55,859 nt of DNA from Saprospiraceae bacterium (GTDB taxonomy: Bacteria > Bacteroidota > Bacteroidia > Chitinophagales > Saprospiraceae), in NCBI GenBank assembly GCA_020631105.1, contig JAHDHW010000013.1, positions 4,627 through 60,485 on the forward strand, given 5' to 3'. The position numbers and the translations under genes are program-made. This document shows, one piece after another, positions 1-8,928 of this stretch. A model generated the notes under the pieces. The model saw only the letters and a program-made list of their open reading frames with translations. It was not told the origin of the DNA and ran no database searches. Numbering within the stretch: position 1 is the stretch's first letter; every line of letters starts with the position of its first letter.

Positions 1-33
1 AAAAGCCTGTGATCGTAGATCATGGGCTTTTTG
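1..33 (+). terminator. Rho-independent terminator at the window edge
   Basis: AAAAGCC (1-7) pairs with GGCTTTT (25-31). The inner arms also pair around a GTA loop, with two G-T wobbles, and a T-run follows. It probably ends a gene lying left of the window. It could work in both directions because the left arm begins with an A-run. Confidence 0.6.
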
Positions 34-108
34 TTAAAACAGCGGAAGAAATAATTTCTCACAGAGGTCACAACGACCACAAAGAAGGAGTAGTCGAATG
101 ATCTCTTT

Positions 109-135
109 GTGAACTTTGTGCTCGTAGTGAGAAAA
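109..135 (+). repeat. Direct repeat R, copy 1
   Basis: A 27-base motif beginning GTGAACTTTGT and ending GAGAAAA. It matches 388-414 at 24 of 27 positions. Noncoding, function unknown. Confidence 0.6.
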
Positions 136-270
136 GATATAAGTTGCAATTTGTTAGTTGAAAATCTCTGACTTCAACTCGATATGCTAATAAGCAGAAA
201 ATATTTCATGACAAATCTAAAGAGCTAGTTATGGGCAAGCTTTTTAAATAGATATAGCACATTAGATTTC

Positions 271-290
271 CGTTAAAAACGAAAACCAAC
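271..290 (+). repeat. Direct repeat S, copy 1
   Basis: CGTTAAAAACGAAAACCAAC. It recurs at 447-465 with a single A deleted. It lies downstream of repeat R copy 1, as its partner lies downstream of R copy 2. Confidence 0.6.
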
Positions 291-387
291 GTCGAGTCTT
301 CAGTACGCTTCCAGAGCGTAAGCCCTATTTTGAATTAATTGTTCACAAAGTGTGGTACGACCACCATGTACGCTTAGTTTAAACGTT

Positions 388-414
388 GTGAACTTTGTAC
401 ACGTAGCGAGAAAA
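388..414 (+). repeat. Direct repeat R, copy 2
   Basis: Second copy of the motif at 109-135, with three substitutions. Both copies precede an S repeat. Confidence 0.6.
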
Positions 415-446
415 TTTGTTCGTTGTGGCCTATAACGTATAGTTTT

Positions 447-465
447 CGTTAAAAACGAAACCAAC
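447..465 (+). repeat. Direct repeat S, copy 2
   Basis: CGTTAAAAACGAAACCAAC, the same as 271-290 apart from one missing A. The R-S order is kept but the spacing differs, which suggests an old duplication or a family of dispersed noncoding repeats. Confidence 0.6.
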
Positions 466-539
466 ATTCCGCAAACTTCGATGTCCTAAATGCTATAAAG
501 TATCAACTTGAGTTTTCCGCTCTTAGTAATTTTAAAATA

Positions 540-1259
540 TCAATTTTCAGGATAAGAGATTTGACCAAAAGGAATCACTACACAACCATCTTCCGGTGTT
601 ATGAATTTTCTATTATTGTAATATTCAAGTTTAACGCCTATTGTTAATTGAGGAACGGTTGATATAGCTTTATTTATTTGACGATCACATTTTTGATAAA
701 GCCCTATATTATCATGTGTGAATATTGCTCTGGGAACTGCAGTACAATTCGAAGGTTTTGGAATTAGCACCCCAATCGTAACGACACAGTATTCTCCGGG
801 TTTAAGCGTTTTGTTTAAGACAGACGGCTTATCCAAAGGACCATTCAAAAAATCATTCGGACCATTAAGTACATTATTATAAACAGTTGCTGTATCCGGT
901 GTTAGTTCCTCAGGGACTAAAAATACCTTGTACTTATTAGTATCATTACAGAAAGTAGGGAATTCATATTCATTCGATAATGCTGCTTGAAGATGAATTG
1001 GAATGATACTATCATTAGTGATAATAGCGGTACTGTGTACGTAAAAATGTCTGGTACCCAGCGTGTCCGTGTGGGTTATCCCTAGGTTGGGGCCATATTC
1101 AATCTTTAGTCCAGTATTTGATTTAACAGGCTGATGAACACCTTCGACAGTAAATGCTTTGCTATCAGGAGAATCCTTAGGACTTTTTGCCTTTTCATGG
1201 GCACATTGAGTAAGAGTACTCAAAGCTAGAATTAAGAATAGTAGATTTCTAATCATCAC
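540..1259 (-). CDS. Predicted lipoprotein of unknown function
   Basis: A 239-residue protein. It has a hydrophobic signal segment and a lipobox ending at Cys19 (LTQC), so it is probably processed by signal peptidase II and membrane-anchored. The mature part is soluble-looking and rich in beta-type sequence, with hydrophobic strands around residues 75-95 and 150-170. I recognise no domain or catalytic motif. A second Met follows the first directly, so the exact start is open by one codon. It is alone on its strand and faces away from the next lipoprotein gene, with 377 bases between the two starts. Confidence 0.75.
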   Translation of the reverse strand: MMIRNLLFLILALSTLTQCAHEKAKSPKDSPDSKAFTVEGVHQPVKSNTGLKIEYGPNLGITHTDTLGTRHFYVHSTAIITNDSIIPIHLQAALSNEYEFPTFCNDTNKYKVFLVPEELTPDTATVYNNVLNGPNDFLNGPLDKPSVLNKTLKPGEYCVVTIGVLIPKPSNCTAVPRAIFTHDNIGLYQKCDRQINKAISTVPQLTIGVKLEYYNNRKFITPEDGCVVIPFGQISYPEN

Positions 1260-1636
1260 ATATTATTATTTGAAAACGATGAATATCATCACTAAACTAA
1301 GTACTAATTGTGAAGATTCCCCATTTCAAATATCTTTAACAGCTTAATAACAAGAGCTTCTGTTGATGCCGAAATCTTGAAAAGTTTATTAAAGTAAAAC
1401 CTACCTCTTTCTCCATTTAGAAAATACTGGTTATTCCATTTGCTAAATTAAGTTTAGATCCAATCTAAGAAACCTTCTTGTGCAACTTAATAAAATTATT
1501 CTTGTCCTGTAAACTGTAAGAATATAAAGGAGTGACCAGGTACGTCAGTCTAAGGATGTTAGAAGGAGACTTTATAAATGATGAACTACTGATGCTTACG
1601 GAATCGTAAAAAACCTAATAAAACAATAAAAATATC
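1260..1636. other. Divergent intergenic region
   Basis: Lies between two divergent lipoprotein genes and must hold both promoters. I see no clear TAnnTTTG element, RNA gene or strong hairpin, and short frames here are not convincing. Confidence 0.5.
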
Positions 1637-2557
1637 ATGGCAGAAAACAAACTTTACGCGTGCTTAATCATACTACTCATTGTATTTCAATCCTGTGTTC
1701 AGGATAACAACAGGGCATCAGACTTAGAAGCTAATTCCTCTTCCTCTCTGGATTCTATTACGCTAAACAACATTAATAATATACCCCAGTTTACCACAGG
1801 TTATAAGCACAAAGCAATGGTCTTAGGAACATTTCACTTCAACAGATCTACGGACGGTAGTGATGTTGTAGCAAAAAACCAGATAGATGTCATGACGGAA
1901 GAAAATCAAAAACTAATCGAAGAGCTAGTAAATAGAATTGCCAATGACTATAAACCTACGATTATAGCAGTGGAGTGGATGCCTTCTTATCAGGGTAGGA
2001 TTGATTCCTTGTATATTAAATACAAAGAGACCGGAGCATTACCTAAAAATGAAGCTTTCCAAATAGGGTTTAGGCTTGCAAAAAAAATGGACTTGCCGAC
2101 AATCTATTGTGTTGATAACAGACCTCCCCAACCTGAGAGTGTTATGACAATGGAACTTGACTTTGATGATTTTCTTAAATCTTTAAATCAGGAATCACTG
2201 GTAAATGAATACGATGAGGATAACAAGGCCTATAATAATTACATGGATAATCTACTGGGTAAATCCGACGTAATACAGCATCTGAAAACAATTAATAGTA
2301 AAGAAAATAAAAAAAGGTACAAAGCATTATCATTTACAGGATTGGTAAATGCAGGGTATAAAGACAATTATGTTGGCGCTGATTTTACAGGAATGTGGTT
2401 TCAAAGAAATACGAGGATTTATGTAAATACCAGAAATTTAGCAAAGACAAAAAATGAACGAGTCTTAATTATTTATGGAGCTGCACATAAATGGGTGCTG
2501 GATGATATCTTTGAAGGTTCACCTGAGTTTGAACTTGTTCAACCTTTTGAATATTAA
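1637..2557 (+). CDS. DUF5694-type lipoprotein (TraB/ChaN-like fold)
   Basis: A 306-residue lipoprotein with a signal segment ending at Cys20 (FQSC). The mature part opens with VLGTFHFN, followed by IIAVEW near residue 113 and a closing IIYGAAHKWVL segment. This pattern is typical of the DUF5694 family, which I place with the TraB/ChaN/TIKI-like group of His/Glu-containing proteins. Some members of that wider group are metal-dependent hydrolases, but a reaction cannot be assigned here. It is likely anchored on the periplasmic side or surface. It is monocistronic and convergent with the aquaporin gene. Confidence 0.75.
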   Translation: MAENKLYACLIILLIVFQSCVQDNNRASDLEANSSSSLDSITLNNINNIPQFTTGYKHKAMVLGTFHFNRSTDGSDVVAKNQIDVMTEENQKLIEELVNRIANDYKPTIIAVEWMPSYQGRIDSLYIKYKETGALPKNEAFQIGFRLAKKMDLPTIYCVDNRPPQPESVMTMELDFDDFLKSLNQESLVNEYDEDNKAYNNYMDNLLGKSDVIQHLKTINSKENKKRYKALSFTGLVNAGYKDNYVGADFTGMWFQRNTRIYVNTRNLAKTKNERVLIIYGAAHKWVLDDIFEGSPEFELVQPFEY

Positions 2558-2611
2558 AATACTTTTTCTACGGCTTGTACTAGGGTAGTACTTGAATCCA
2601 AAGATTGCGCC

Positions 2612-3250
2612 TTATTTTTTTACTCCTTTCCAGGCTAGAATACTAAGTAAAGCACCGATAACCGGGGCGCTAAGATAAACCCAAAGAGATTGAAGATTGC
2701 CACTAAACAGGGCAGGAGCAAGAGAACGAGCAGGGTTCATAGATGCCCCGGTTATTGGCCCGGCAAAGGCCGCTTCCAATAGTACCGTTACCCCGATTGC
2801 CAGTCCAGCCATGATGCCAACTTCTTTAGAGCCGGTAGCTACGTTTATGATGACAAACATGAGAAGGAAGGTAAGGATAATCTCAAGCACAAAACTTTGC
2901 CAAACGGAACCCGAAGGGATGGTCTCCCCTAAGGTTGTAGTGTCCGGGAATAAAAAATATAATACTCCACTGGCTAACAATGCACCGATGATTTGACTGA
3001 TGATATACGGCACTACATCTTTGCCTGCAAACTTTCCAGCAAACCAAAACGCAATAGTTACCGCCGGATTAATATGTGCTCCTGAAATATCACCAAGGGA
3101 ATAAATCATAGCGATAACAATAAACCCGAATACAAAAGCTATCCCCATATGCGTGACCACCCCTCCGCTGACTTCATCTGTGATGATGGCTCCTGTACCA
3201 CAGAATACCAATCCAAAAGTGCCAATTAACTCCGCTAAGTATCTATTCAT
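2612..3250 (-). CDS. Aquaporin/aquaglyceroporin (MIP family), likely arsenite channel
   Basis: A 212-residue integral membrane channel. Both pore signatures are present: GAHINPAVT after the second helix and GASMNPARS in the second half, with about six hydrophobic segments. I chose the ATG at 3250 (MNRYLAELIG, the usual MIP start); it overlaps the end of the arsenate reductase gene by 8 bases. A longer frame reaching 3319 would run deep into that gene and add an atypical N-terminus. Translational coupling to an arsenate reductase suggests that arsenite made by the reductase leaves through this channel, as described for AqpS in Sinorhizobium meliloti. Transport of water or glycerol instead cannot be excluded. 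Confidence 0.88.
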   Translation of the reverse strand: MNRYLAELIGTFGLVFCGTGAIITDEVSGGVVTHMGIAFVFGFIVIAMIYSLGDISGAHINPAVTIAFWFAGKFAGKDVVPYIISQIIGALLASGVLYFLFPDTTTLGETIPSGSVWQSFVLEIILTFLLMFVIINVATGSKEVGIMAGLAIGVTVLLEAAFAGPITGASMNPARSLAPALFSGNLQSLWVYLSAPVIGALLSILAWKGVKK

Positions 3251-3911
3251 GGTTAGGCTTAGTTTTTTGAATTTTTGAAGCGTAATCCATAGCAAAAAAG
3301 AAGGCGCAAGATATTTCACTCACGGCCTGATCATATGCTATAGATTCCTCTGGGGTGTTATCAAAATTTTTGGGGTCATTGAATGGCACGGCAAAACGTA
3401 CTTCTGCTCCGCTTACAATTGGGCAGCCGGCATCCGCTTCGGTGCAGACCATAATTGCGGCAAACTCTTTTTGTGGATTTGGACTAGTGTCATAAACCTT
3501 AGAGAATAGTTCCTGAGTAGTTGATCCATTAATTGAAATCTCTGCCTGGTAGACTGGATTTGCACCTTCAGTCTTTTGCTTAAAGTCAAAGCCGACTCTT
3601 CTTAAAGCAGCAATCGCGTTTGGGTTAAAAGCGGTAGCTTCAGTCCCTCCGGAGTAACTCGTAATCTGCGGTAAGTTATAATACTGAGCGGCTGCTTGCA
3701 GCGCAAGTTGACCAATATGACTTCGCCTGGAGTTATGGGTACAAATGACGGTTAACTGAACCGCTTCTTTCTTTTGTATCTTTCTCGCAATGTATTCCCC
3801 TAAAGCCTTTAATTGTGTTTTACGATCAGACGGAATCTCATCAAAACCTGATGTGAGACGCTTACAGAATTCTAATAGCGAAGTATCTGGAGTAGTCGGA
3901 TTCATGTACAT
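3243..3911 (-). CDS. Arsenate reductase, low-molecular-weight phosphatase type (ArsC-like)
   Basis: A 222-residue cytoplasmic protein of the low-molecular-weight protein tyrosine phosphatase fold. The phosphate loop CTHNSRR (CX5R) follows a beta strand near residue 57. Further cysteines occur in VCTEADAGCP, matching thiol-cascade arsenate reductases that use thioredoxin-type reductants. It would reduce arsenate to arsenite. It is the first gene of a two-gene operon with the aquaporin. The start may be 3911 or the in-frame ATG at 3905. A palindrome upstream (3944-3958) could be the operator. No arsR, ACR3 or arsB gene is in the window. A protein phosphatase role is the alternative. Confidence 0.85.
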   Translation of the reverse strand: MYMNPTTPDTSLLEFCKRLTSGFDEIPSDRKTQLKALGEYIARKIQKKEAVQLTVICTHNSRRSHIGQLALQAAAQYYNLPQITSYSGGTEATAFNPNAIAALRRVGFDFKQKTEGANPVYQAEISINGSTTQELFSKVYDTSPNPQKEFAAIMVCTEADAGCPIVSGAEVRFAVPFNDPKNFDNTPEESIAYDQAVSEISCAFFFAMDYASKIQKTKPNHE

Positions 3912-3923
3912 ATTTATTTACCG

Positions 3924-3958
3924 TAAAAATAGGCGCTTTTATGTTAAACTAAGTTTAA
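3924..3958 (-). promoter_or_regulatory. Putative promoter and operator of the arsenic operon
   Basis: TTAAACTAAGTTTAA (3944-3958) is a perfect 7-1-7 palindrome. On the minus strand a TATTTTTA element (3931-3924), one base off the Bacteroidota TAnnTTTG box, follows 12 bases later. The palindrome would cover the -33 region, as expected for a repressor such as ArsR. Inferred; no regulator gene is adjacent. Confidence 0.45.
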
Positions 3959-4050
3959 GTATTTTTTGAGAAAGCATATCTTTAGCAAGCAGCTTTCGCA
4001 GCCCAATTATTAAGTTTTAAACATGCTCTAAATTAAAAATTAATATCGAT

Positions 4051-5058
4051 ATGCATACAGTTTGTTTAGTTGGCCTGGGCCGTGCCGGACACTTTCACTA
4101 CAGAAGTATCCAGCAGATGGACAATGTACAGTTAAAATATATTGTTGATCCTGATCCAGAGGCTTTAAAAGGCTTGAGTGGCAATACCGGAGTAATACAC
4201 CTTGTGGACATTGATCAGGCTATTGCGGATGATGCAGTAGATATAGTCATCGTTGCCACACCGACTCAATTTCACTTTGAGTATATCAGGCGGTCACTGG
4301 AGGCGGGCAAACATGTTTTTACTGAAAAGCCTTTAGGGAAAACTTTGGAAGAAATCGAAAAGGTTTATGCCTTGGCAGTAGCACAAAAGAAATGTTTACA
4401 CCTGGGATTTCAACGGAGATACGATACGAATTTTGAAGCCTTAAAAGCCAGCCTTCCGCAGTTAGGTGATGCGAGATTGATCCGGACCAGTTCGCGTGAT
4501 AACCCAAAACCTTCCCTGGATTACTTAAAGATATCCGGGAACATTTTTCATGATATGCTGATCCATGATTTTGATATGCTTAATTTTTTGTTTGGCCCTC
4601 AATTACCTGAAACTATTTATGCTAGAGGCTACGCCTATGATAATGCTATCGCTGAACTCAGGGATTTTGATACGGTGCTCGTGACGCTGCAATATGAAAA
4701 TGGAATGATCTGTTCGATTGACACCAGCCGAACGGCCTCTTATGGATATGATCAGCGCATTGAAATATTCGGGAAAGATGGAATGATCTGTACCGAAAAT
4801 GAAGTAGAGCACACCCTGAAATTTTTTAATGACAAAGGAATGCAAAGTGCAAAAGCATTGCACTCTTTTCCGCAAAGATACAAGAGTGCTTATTTTAAAG
4901 AGCTACTGAATTTTATGGAAGCAATCGAAGAAGGGCCACAATTTAACATCAATCGAAAAGAATGTGTCCTTGCACATTTAATCGCGGATGCTGCTTATGA
5001 ATCTGTCATGAAAAATGAAGTGATTAACTTTAAGTTGCAGTATGGAGAGCTGATTTAA
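4051..5058 (+). CDS. Gfo/Idh/MocA-family oxidoreductase (inositol 2-dehydrogenase-like)
   Basis: A 335-residue NAD(P)-dependent dehydrogenase. The N-terminal Rossmann fold has GLGRAG at residues 8-13 and an acidic end of strand 2 (IVDPD). The family motif EKPLGKT is near residue 92, and the catalytic-region histidines are in MLIHDFDMLNF near residue 172. The C-terminal alpha/beta domain is complete. Family members oxidise myo-inositol, scyllo-inositol or other polyols and sugars, usually in the cytoplasm. The sequence resembles the IolG branch, but no other inositol genes are nearby, so the substrate is uncertain. Transcribed alone. Confidence 0.85.
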   Translation: MHTVCLVGLGRAGHFHYRSIQQMDNVQLKYIVDPDPEALKGLSGNTGVIHLVDIDQAIADDAVDIVIVATPTQFHFEYIRRSLEAGKHVFTEKPLGKTLEEIEKVYALAVAQKKCLHLGFQRRYDTNFEALKASLPQLGDARLIRTSSRDNPKPSLDYLKISGNIFHDMLIHDFDMLNFLFGPQLPETIYARGYAYDNAIAELRDFDTVLVTLQYENGMICSIDTSRTASYGYDQRIEIFGKDGMICTENEVEHTLKFFNDKGMQSAKALHSFPQRYKSAYFKELLNFMEAIEEGPQFNINRKECVLAHLIADAAYESVMKNEVINFKLQYGELI

Positions 5059-5323
5059 AATATCAAAGGTGGTGGATTAAAATTATCAATAGGCTATCAG
5101 GGTTACCTGAAGTCAAAAGGACTTAAAGAGGCTATATCTTGTTATCCTGATGGAAATTAGCGTTTAAGAGCTATTTGTATATTTTACCTAAGTCACTTGA
5201 GCCAAAAGGTATTATCTTTAGGTATCCAGAGCGAAAGCGATGATATCTCAGACGCTAGCTCAGCGAACAAACACCAAAACTATCAGGACAGACTCCTCCG
5301 GAATTTTAATAATTTGCAATAGC

Positions 5324-8143
5324 ATGTACGGTATTGTTCCGAATAAATATTTGGTCTATTCTTTATTAGCAATTGGCTTGTGGAGTTTGCTCTATGCCCC
5401 TGTTTTGCCTGCCCAGCAATTAACTTACGAGACCAGTCATTATTCAAAAGATGAAGGCTTACGGAACCATCGCTTATATGATGTATTAGAGCACTCGAGT
5501 GGATTTGTTTATGTAGGCACTCCAAGTGGTGTTGATCGTTTTGATGGCTATAATTTTTATCCTGTCGATTTACCAAAGTATCCTTCATTAATGACAGGAG
5601 CTGTGGGCCCAAGAGTTTATCAGTTATTCGAAATGCTTAATCATGAGATATTGATTGTGTATGAATCCGGTTATGATGAAGAGGGATTTTTATTCGCCGA
5701 TATCTATGATCCCTATACTGAAGAGATTACCTCAACAAGGGTTCAGCCTCTTTCGCTGAATGATCAATTGAAGGTTTTGTCTGACTCTATTGACACGAAG
5801 ATGATGACTTATTTTATTGAGTTAGGTGAAAGAAAAGTTCAGTACCTCAGAAATATGTATGATTATGAAGGAAACCAATTGGTTACCTCTCCAGACAGGG
5901 ACTCTCTTTTCTTAAAGTTGAGATCAGGGGCTCAGCTTGATCTTACCTCGCCTTGGTCGGCGATGACTACCCAGAAATGGGGAGAAGGGAATAATTTTGA
6001 AGAGCATATTTATTTCAGAACCTTGAACGGATTGATAAAGGTGGATGTACGTAAATCCCCTTTTACCACCTTTCTTAGTGATATGGGGGAGGACTGGGAA
6101 TATCATCTAAGTTGCCGGTCAATTAAAGATTTAGGAAATGGCAAAATTTTATTTTCCCCTGAGCAAGAAAGCCTCGCAATTTTGGAGGAAGCTACAGGCG
6201 AAATAAAGCGCTTAAATTTTTTGGAAAAAGAAACCGGAGAAAAAATTAAGATTCAAAGTGTCAGAGAAGTAGTGGTGCAAAGCGATAGCGTTTTATTAGT
6301 GACAGCCTATGAAGAAGGACTTTGCGAACTAAATATTTTTACGGAGGAAGCTAGACGCTTAGGTCCTCTGGATATGGTTAAGACTTTTGCATTTTATGAA
6401 TCTATTCAAAGAACCAATGGCCAAATTGTCCTCACAGTAAAAGAAAAGAAATTAGATAAAAGGTATGCTTATGTTCTGCAATATAATCCAGCACAGGCAC
6501 AATTGGATACCCTTAAAGTGTTATCTGAAATATTTTCGATTCCAGAGTTTCGATTCACATTTTTATTAGAGGCCAAACGCGAGAAATTATGGATTGGTAC
6601 TAACCATGGATTGTTTTTAGTGGACTTAGAAAAGGATAAAATTTTAGGGGCCTGGTATGATAAAAGACAAGCGCCAAATACTTTTAAGGGGGATTTTCCA
6701 GAGCACTATATATTAGAAGGATCCGGAGTATTGACTTTGTATGAAACTGAAGATGACTTGCTCTGGATAGGATTGGAAGAAGGTGGGGTTAATATTTTGA
6801 ATACCCTTACAAATGACCTTCAAATACTTAGCGAGGAGGATGGTCTTTCGAATAATACCGTCTGTGGCATCTTACCTTATGAAAATGGATATTGGTTAAG
6901 TACATATAATGGCCTGTCTTATTATAATAAGGAGACCAAAGATTTTCGGAATTTTTACCGACAGCAAGGATTACCTCATAATGAGTTTAATCGGTTTTCC
7001 TTTGAAAGAGCAAAGTCGGGAATATTCTACTTTGGAGGGATGAATGGTTATGTTGGATTTGACCCAGAGGAAGTGTTATCCGAAGAAAAAGAGGTAAAAA
7101 TTTATATTAGTGAAGCTTCTTATTATGATCGAAAAGGAAAGCCTATAGTGGAACATTATAATAAGCTGAAAAAAGAAGTAGACATCGACGTCCCGGCAAA
7201 TTATCGAAACTGTAGGTTTAATTTTACCTTAAGTGATTTGCATACGGCTAAACAGCATACCTATAGTTATCGCCTGGTTCCAGTCGGGCAAATTTTTACT
7301 CCCGAAAATATCCCCTGGATTAATAATGGAACGAATCGGAGTGTAGCTTTTGATTACATACCTGCGGGCAACTATGAATTAGAGGTAAGAGGTATATCTG
7401 CAAGAGGAGTCTTGTCCGAAACTATGAGTATTAAGATTTCTGTGAATGAATTTATTTATAGGACCTGGTGGTTTATTACTTTAATTATTTTAGGGATCTC
7501 CGGCATTGCTTATATGTTTTATCGTAATAGAATACAGAATGCCATCCGGATGGAAAAGTTACGGACTCAATTGAGTAGTGATCTGCATGATGACGTAGGG
7601 AGTTTACTTTCAGGAGTCGCTTATCAAATGGAGCTGCTGGAATATTCGGTAGGCGATCAACACAAATCACTTGTGCAGCAAATAGCAAGTTCTAGCCGCC
7701 GTGCAATGTCTCAGATGCGAGATGTAGTTTGGGCAATGGATAATCGAAAAGGAAGTTTGCAGGATTTGGTCGAACGAATGCGAGAATTTGCGAGTGAGCT
7801 TTTGGAACCTTTGGAAATTGATTATCAATTTGACGCGGGAAGTCTATTGACAAGCCCTCTAAGTTCGGAGCAAAGACATTCAATATTATTGATCTTCAAA
7901 GAATTTTTGACAAATACTGTAAAACATGCAGAGGCTACGAAAGTAGAGATACAGTTGCGACAATCAGGGAAATTTTTTGAACTTTCCTTAAAGGATAATG
8001 GCAAAGGGATGTCTAAGAACCTCGATAAGATAACTGGTCAGGGCTTACTAAATATGCAAATGAGGGCAGACAAAATAAAGGCGGATTTAAACTTCGATAA
8101 TCATAATGGCTTTGGTGTATTGCTAAGGTTAAAGCTTTTTTAG
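5324..8143 (+). CDS. Two-component sensor kinase, Reg_prop beta-propeller with HisKA_3
   Basis: A 939-residue membrane sensor. I chose the ATG at 5324 because it gives a proper signal peptide (about residues 1-32); the frame is open from an ATG at 5240. A periplasmic ligand-type beta-propeller (about 35-610) shows Reg_prop units such as GFVYVGTPSGVDRFDGYNF and LLWIGLEEGGVNIL. A Y_Y_Y domain (about 640-705) and one transmembrane helix (714-736) follow. The cytoplasmic part is HisKA_3 with His755 in SDLHDDVGS, then a HATPase with DNGKGM and GQGLLNM. The phospho-partner should be the NarL-type regulator that starts 98 bases downstream. The signal is unknown; the domain layout is shared with Bacteroidota polysaccharide sensors, but here the regulator is a separate protein. 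Confidence 0.9.
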   Translation: MYGIVPNKYLVYSLLAIGLWSLLYAPVLPAQQLTYETSHYSKDEGLRNHRLYDVLEHSSGFVYVGTPSGVDRFDGYNFYPVDLPKYPSLMTGAVGPRVYQLFEMLNHEILIVYESGYDEEGFLFADIYDPYTEEITSTRVQPLSLNDQLKVLSDSIDTKMMTYFIELGERKVQYLRNMYDYEGNQLVTSPDRDSLFLKLRSGAQLDLTSPWSAMTTQKWGEGNNFEEHIYFRTLNGLIKVDVRKSPFTTFLSDMGEDWEYHLSCRSIKDLGNGKILFSPEQESLAILEEATGEIKRLNFLEKETGEKIKIQSVREVVVQSDSVLLVTAYEEGLCELNIFTEEARRLGPLDMVKTFAFYESIQRTNGQIVLTVKEKKLDKRYAYVLQYNPAQAQLDTLKVLSEIFSIPEFRFTFLLEAKREKLWIGTNHGLFLVDLEKDKILGAWYDKRQAPNTFKGDFPEHYILEGSGVLTLYETEDDLLWIGLEEGGVNILNTLTNDLQILSEEDGLSNNTVCGILPYENGYWLSTYNGLSYYNKETKDFRNFYRQQGLPHNEFNRFSFERAKSGIFYFGGMNGYVGFDPEEVLSEEKEVKIYISEASYYDRKGKPIVEHYNKLKKEVDIDVPANYRNCRFNFTLSDLHTAKQHTYSYRLVPVGQIFTPENIPWINNGTNRSVAFDYIPAGNYELEVRGISARGVLSETMSIKISVNEFIYRTWWFITLIILGISGIAYMFYRNRIQNAIRMEKLRTQLSSDLHDDVGSLLSGVAYQMELLEYSVGDQHKSLVQQIASSSRRAMSQMRDVVWAMDNRKGSLQDLVERMREFASELLEPLEIDYQFDAGSLLTSPLSSEQRHSILLIFKEFLTNTVKHAEATKVEIQLRQSGKFFELSLKDNGKGMSKNLDKITGQGLLNMQMRADKIKADLNFDNHNGFGVLLRLKLF

Positions 8144-8241
8144 TATGCTAAGGTGCTAACGTACGCTGAAGTGATTGCCCCCCGCTTATGGGGTAGTATA
8201 AAAGCAATAAAACGACTACATTGGTACTTTAAACTAGTAAA

Positions 8242-8871
8242 GTGGAAAATATTACAATCAGTATTATTGAGGACGAGCCCCTTATTCGTAGTAGTTTAGT
8301 TGGGTTGATTTCTACCCAGGGTAACTTTACGTTGATTCATGAGTGTAGCTCTGTGGAGTCTTTTCTGGAATTGCCGGAGGCGAAACCTTCGGACGTATTA
8401 CTTTTGGATATTGGCTTAAAAGGCGGGATGAGTGGCTTGCATGGTATTCGTCCGATCAAACAACGTTTTCCCAAAACAGAAATTATTATGCTGACCACTT
8501 TTGATGATTCAGAACGGGTCTTCAAAGCATTATGTGCCGGTGCAACTGCCTACTTGACTAAGCGAACACCCTTTAAGAAAATTGTTGAAGCGATTCACAC
8601 CGTGCATCGTGGTGGATCTTATATGTCTCCTTCTATTGCTCGAAAAGTTATTGAGCATTTTTCACCGAAAAAAACTACTAGCGTCACTCTTACCCCCCGA
8701 CAATTGCAAATCGCTGAGGGTGTCATTGAAGGCTTAAGCTACAAAATGATTGCGGATAAATTATTAATCAAAACCGAGACGGTTCGGGACCATATTAAAA
8801 GTATCTATCGTAAATTAGATATCCATAGTAAAACAGAATTGATCAGAAAACGAATTGACGGCGAAATCTAA
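8242..8871 (+). CDS. NarL/FixJ-family response regulator
   Basis: A 209-residue DNA-binding regulator with a GTG start at 8242 (the sequence opens directly with the beta-1 strand ITISIIEDEP). The receiver domain occupies residues 1-120, with acidic residues 11-12, phospho-acceptor Asp56 in LLLDIGL, Thr in MLTTFDD and Lys in YLTKRTP. A LuxR-type helix-turn-helix (about 145-205) contains LTPRQLQIAEGVIEG and ETVRDHIKSIYRKL. It should be phosphorylated by the adjacent HisKA_3 kinase. Targets are unknown. A strong bidirectional terminator follows at once. Confidence 0.92.
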   Translation: MENITISIIEDEPLIRSSLVGLISTQGNFTLIHECSSVESFLELPEAKPSDVLLLDIGLKGGMSGLHGIRPIKQRFPKTEIIMLTTFDDSERVFKALCAGATAYLTKRTPFKKIVEAIHTVHRGGSYMSPSIARKVIEHFSPKKTTSVTLTPRQLQIAEGVIEGLSYKMIADKLLIKTETVRDHIKSIYRKLDIHSKTELIRKRIDGEI

Positions 8872-8914
8872 AACAAAAGTGGGAATCCAAAACTTGGATT
8901 CCCACTTTTGTTTT
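8872..8914. terminator. Strong bidirectional terminator
   Basis: A perfect 19-base inverted repeat (8872-8890 with 8894-8912) around an AAC loop, flanked by A- and T-rich ends. It sits between the convergent response regulator and NTF2-like genes and can serve both. Confidence 0.85.
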
Positions 8915-8928
8915 AGGGCTCCTATGAA

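Larger units (their letters stand above)
1..539. other. Gene-free region with diverged direct repeats
   Basis: No convincing reading frame is visible. After the terminator hairpin the stretch holds two copies of a 27-base motif and two copies of a 19-20-base motif in the same order (annotated separately). The gene at 540-1259 points toward this region, so part of it is downstream sequence of that gene. Confidence 0.6.

Noticed and set aside
5062-5160. Open in-frame stretch after the oxidoreductase stop codon (about 32 codons)
   Set aside because: No start codon, no similarity and no reason for readthrough; taken as chance.
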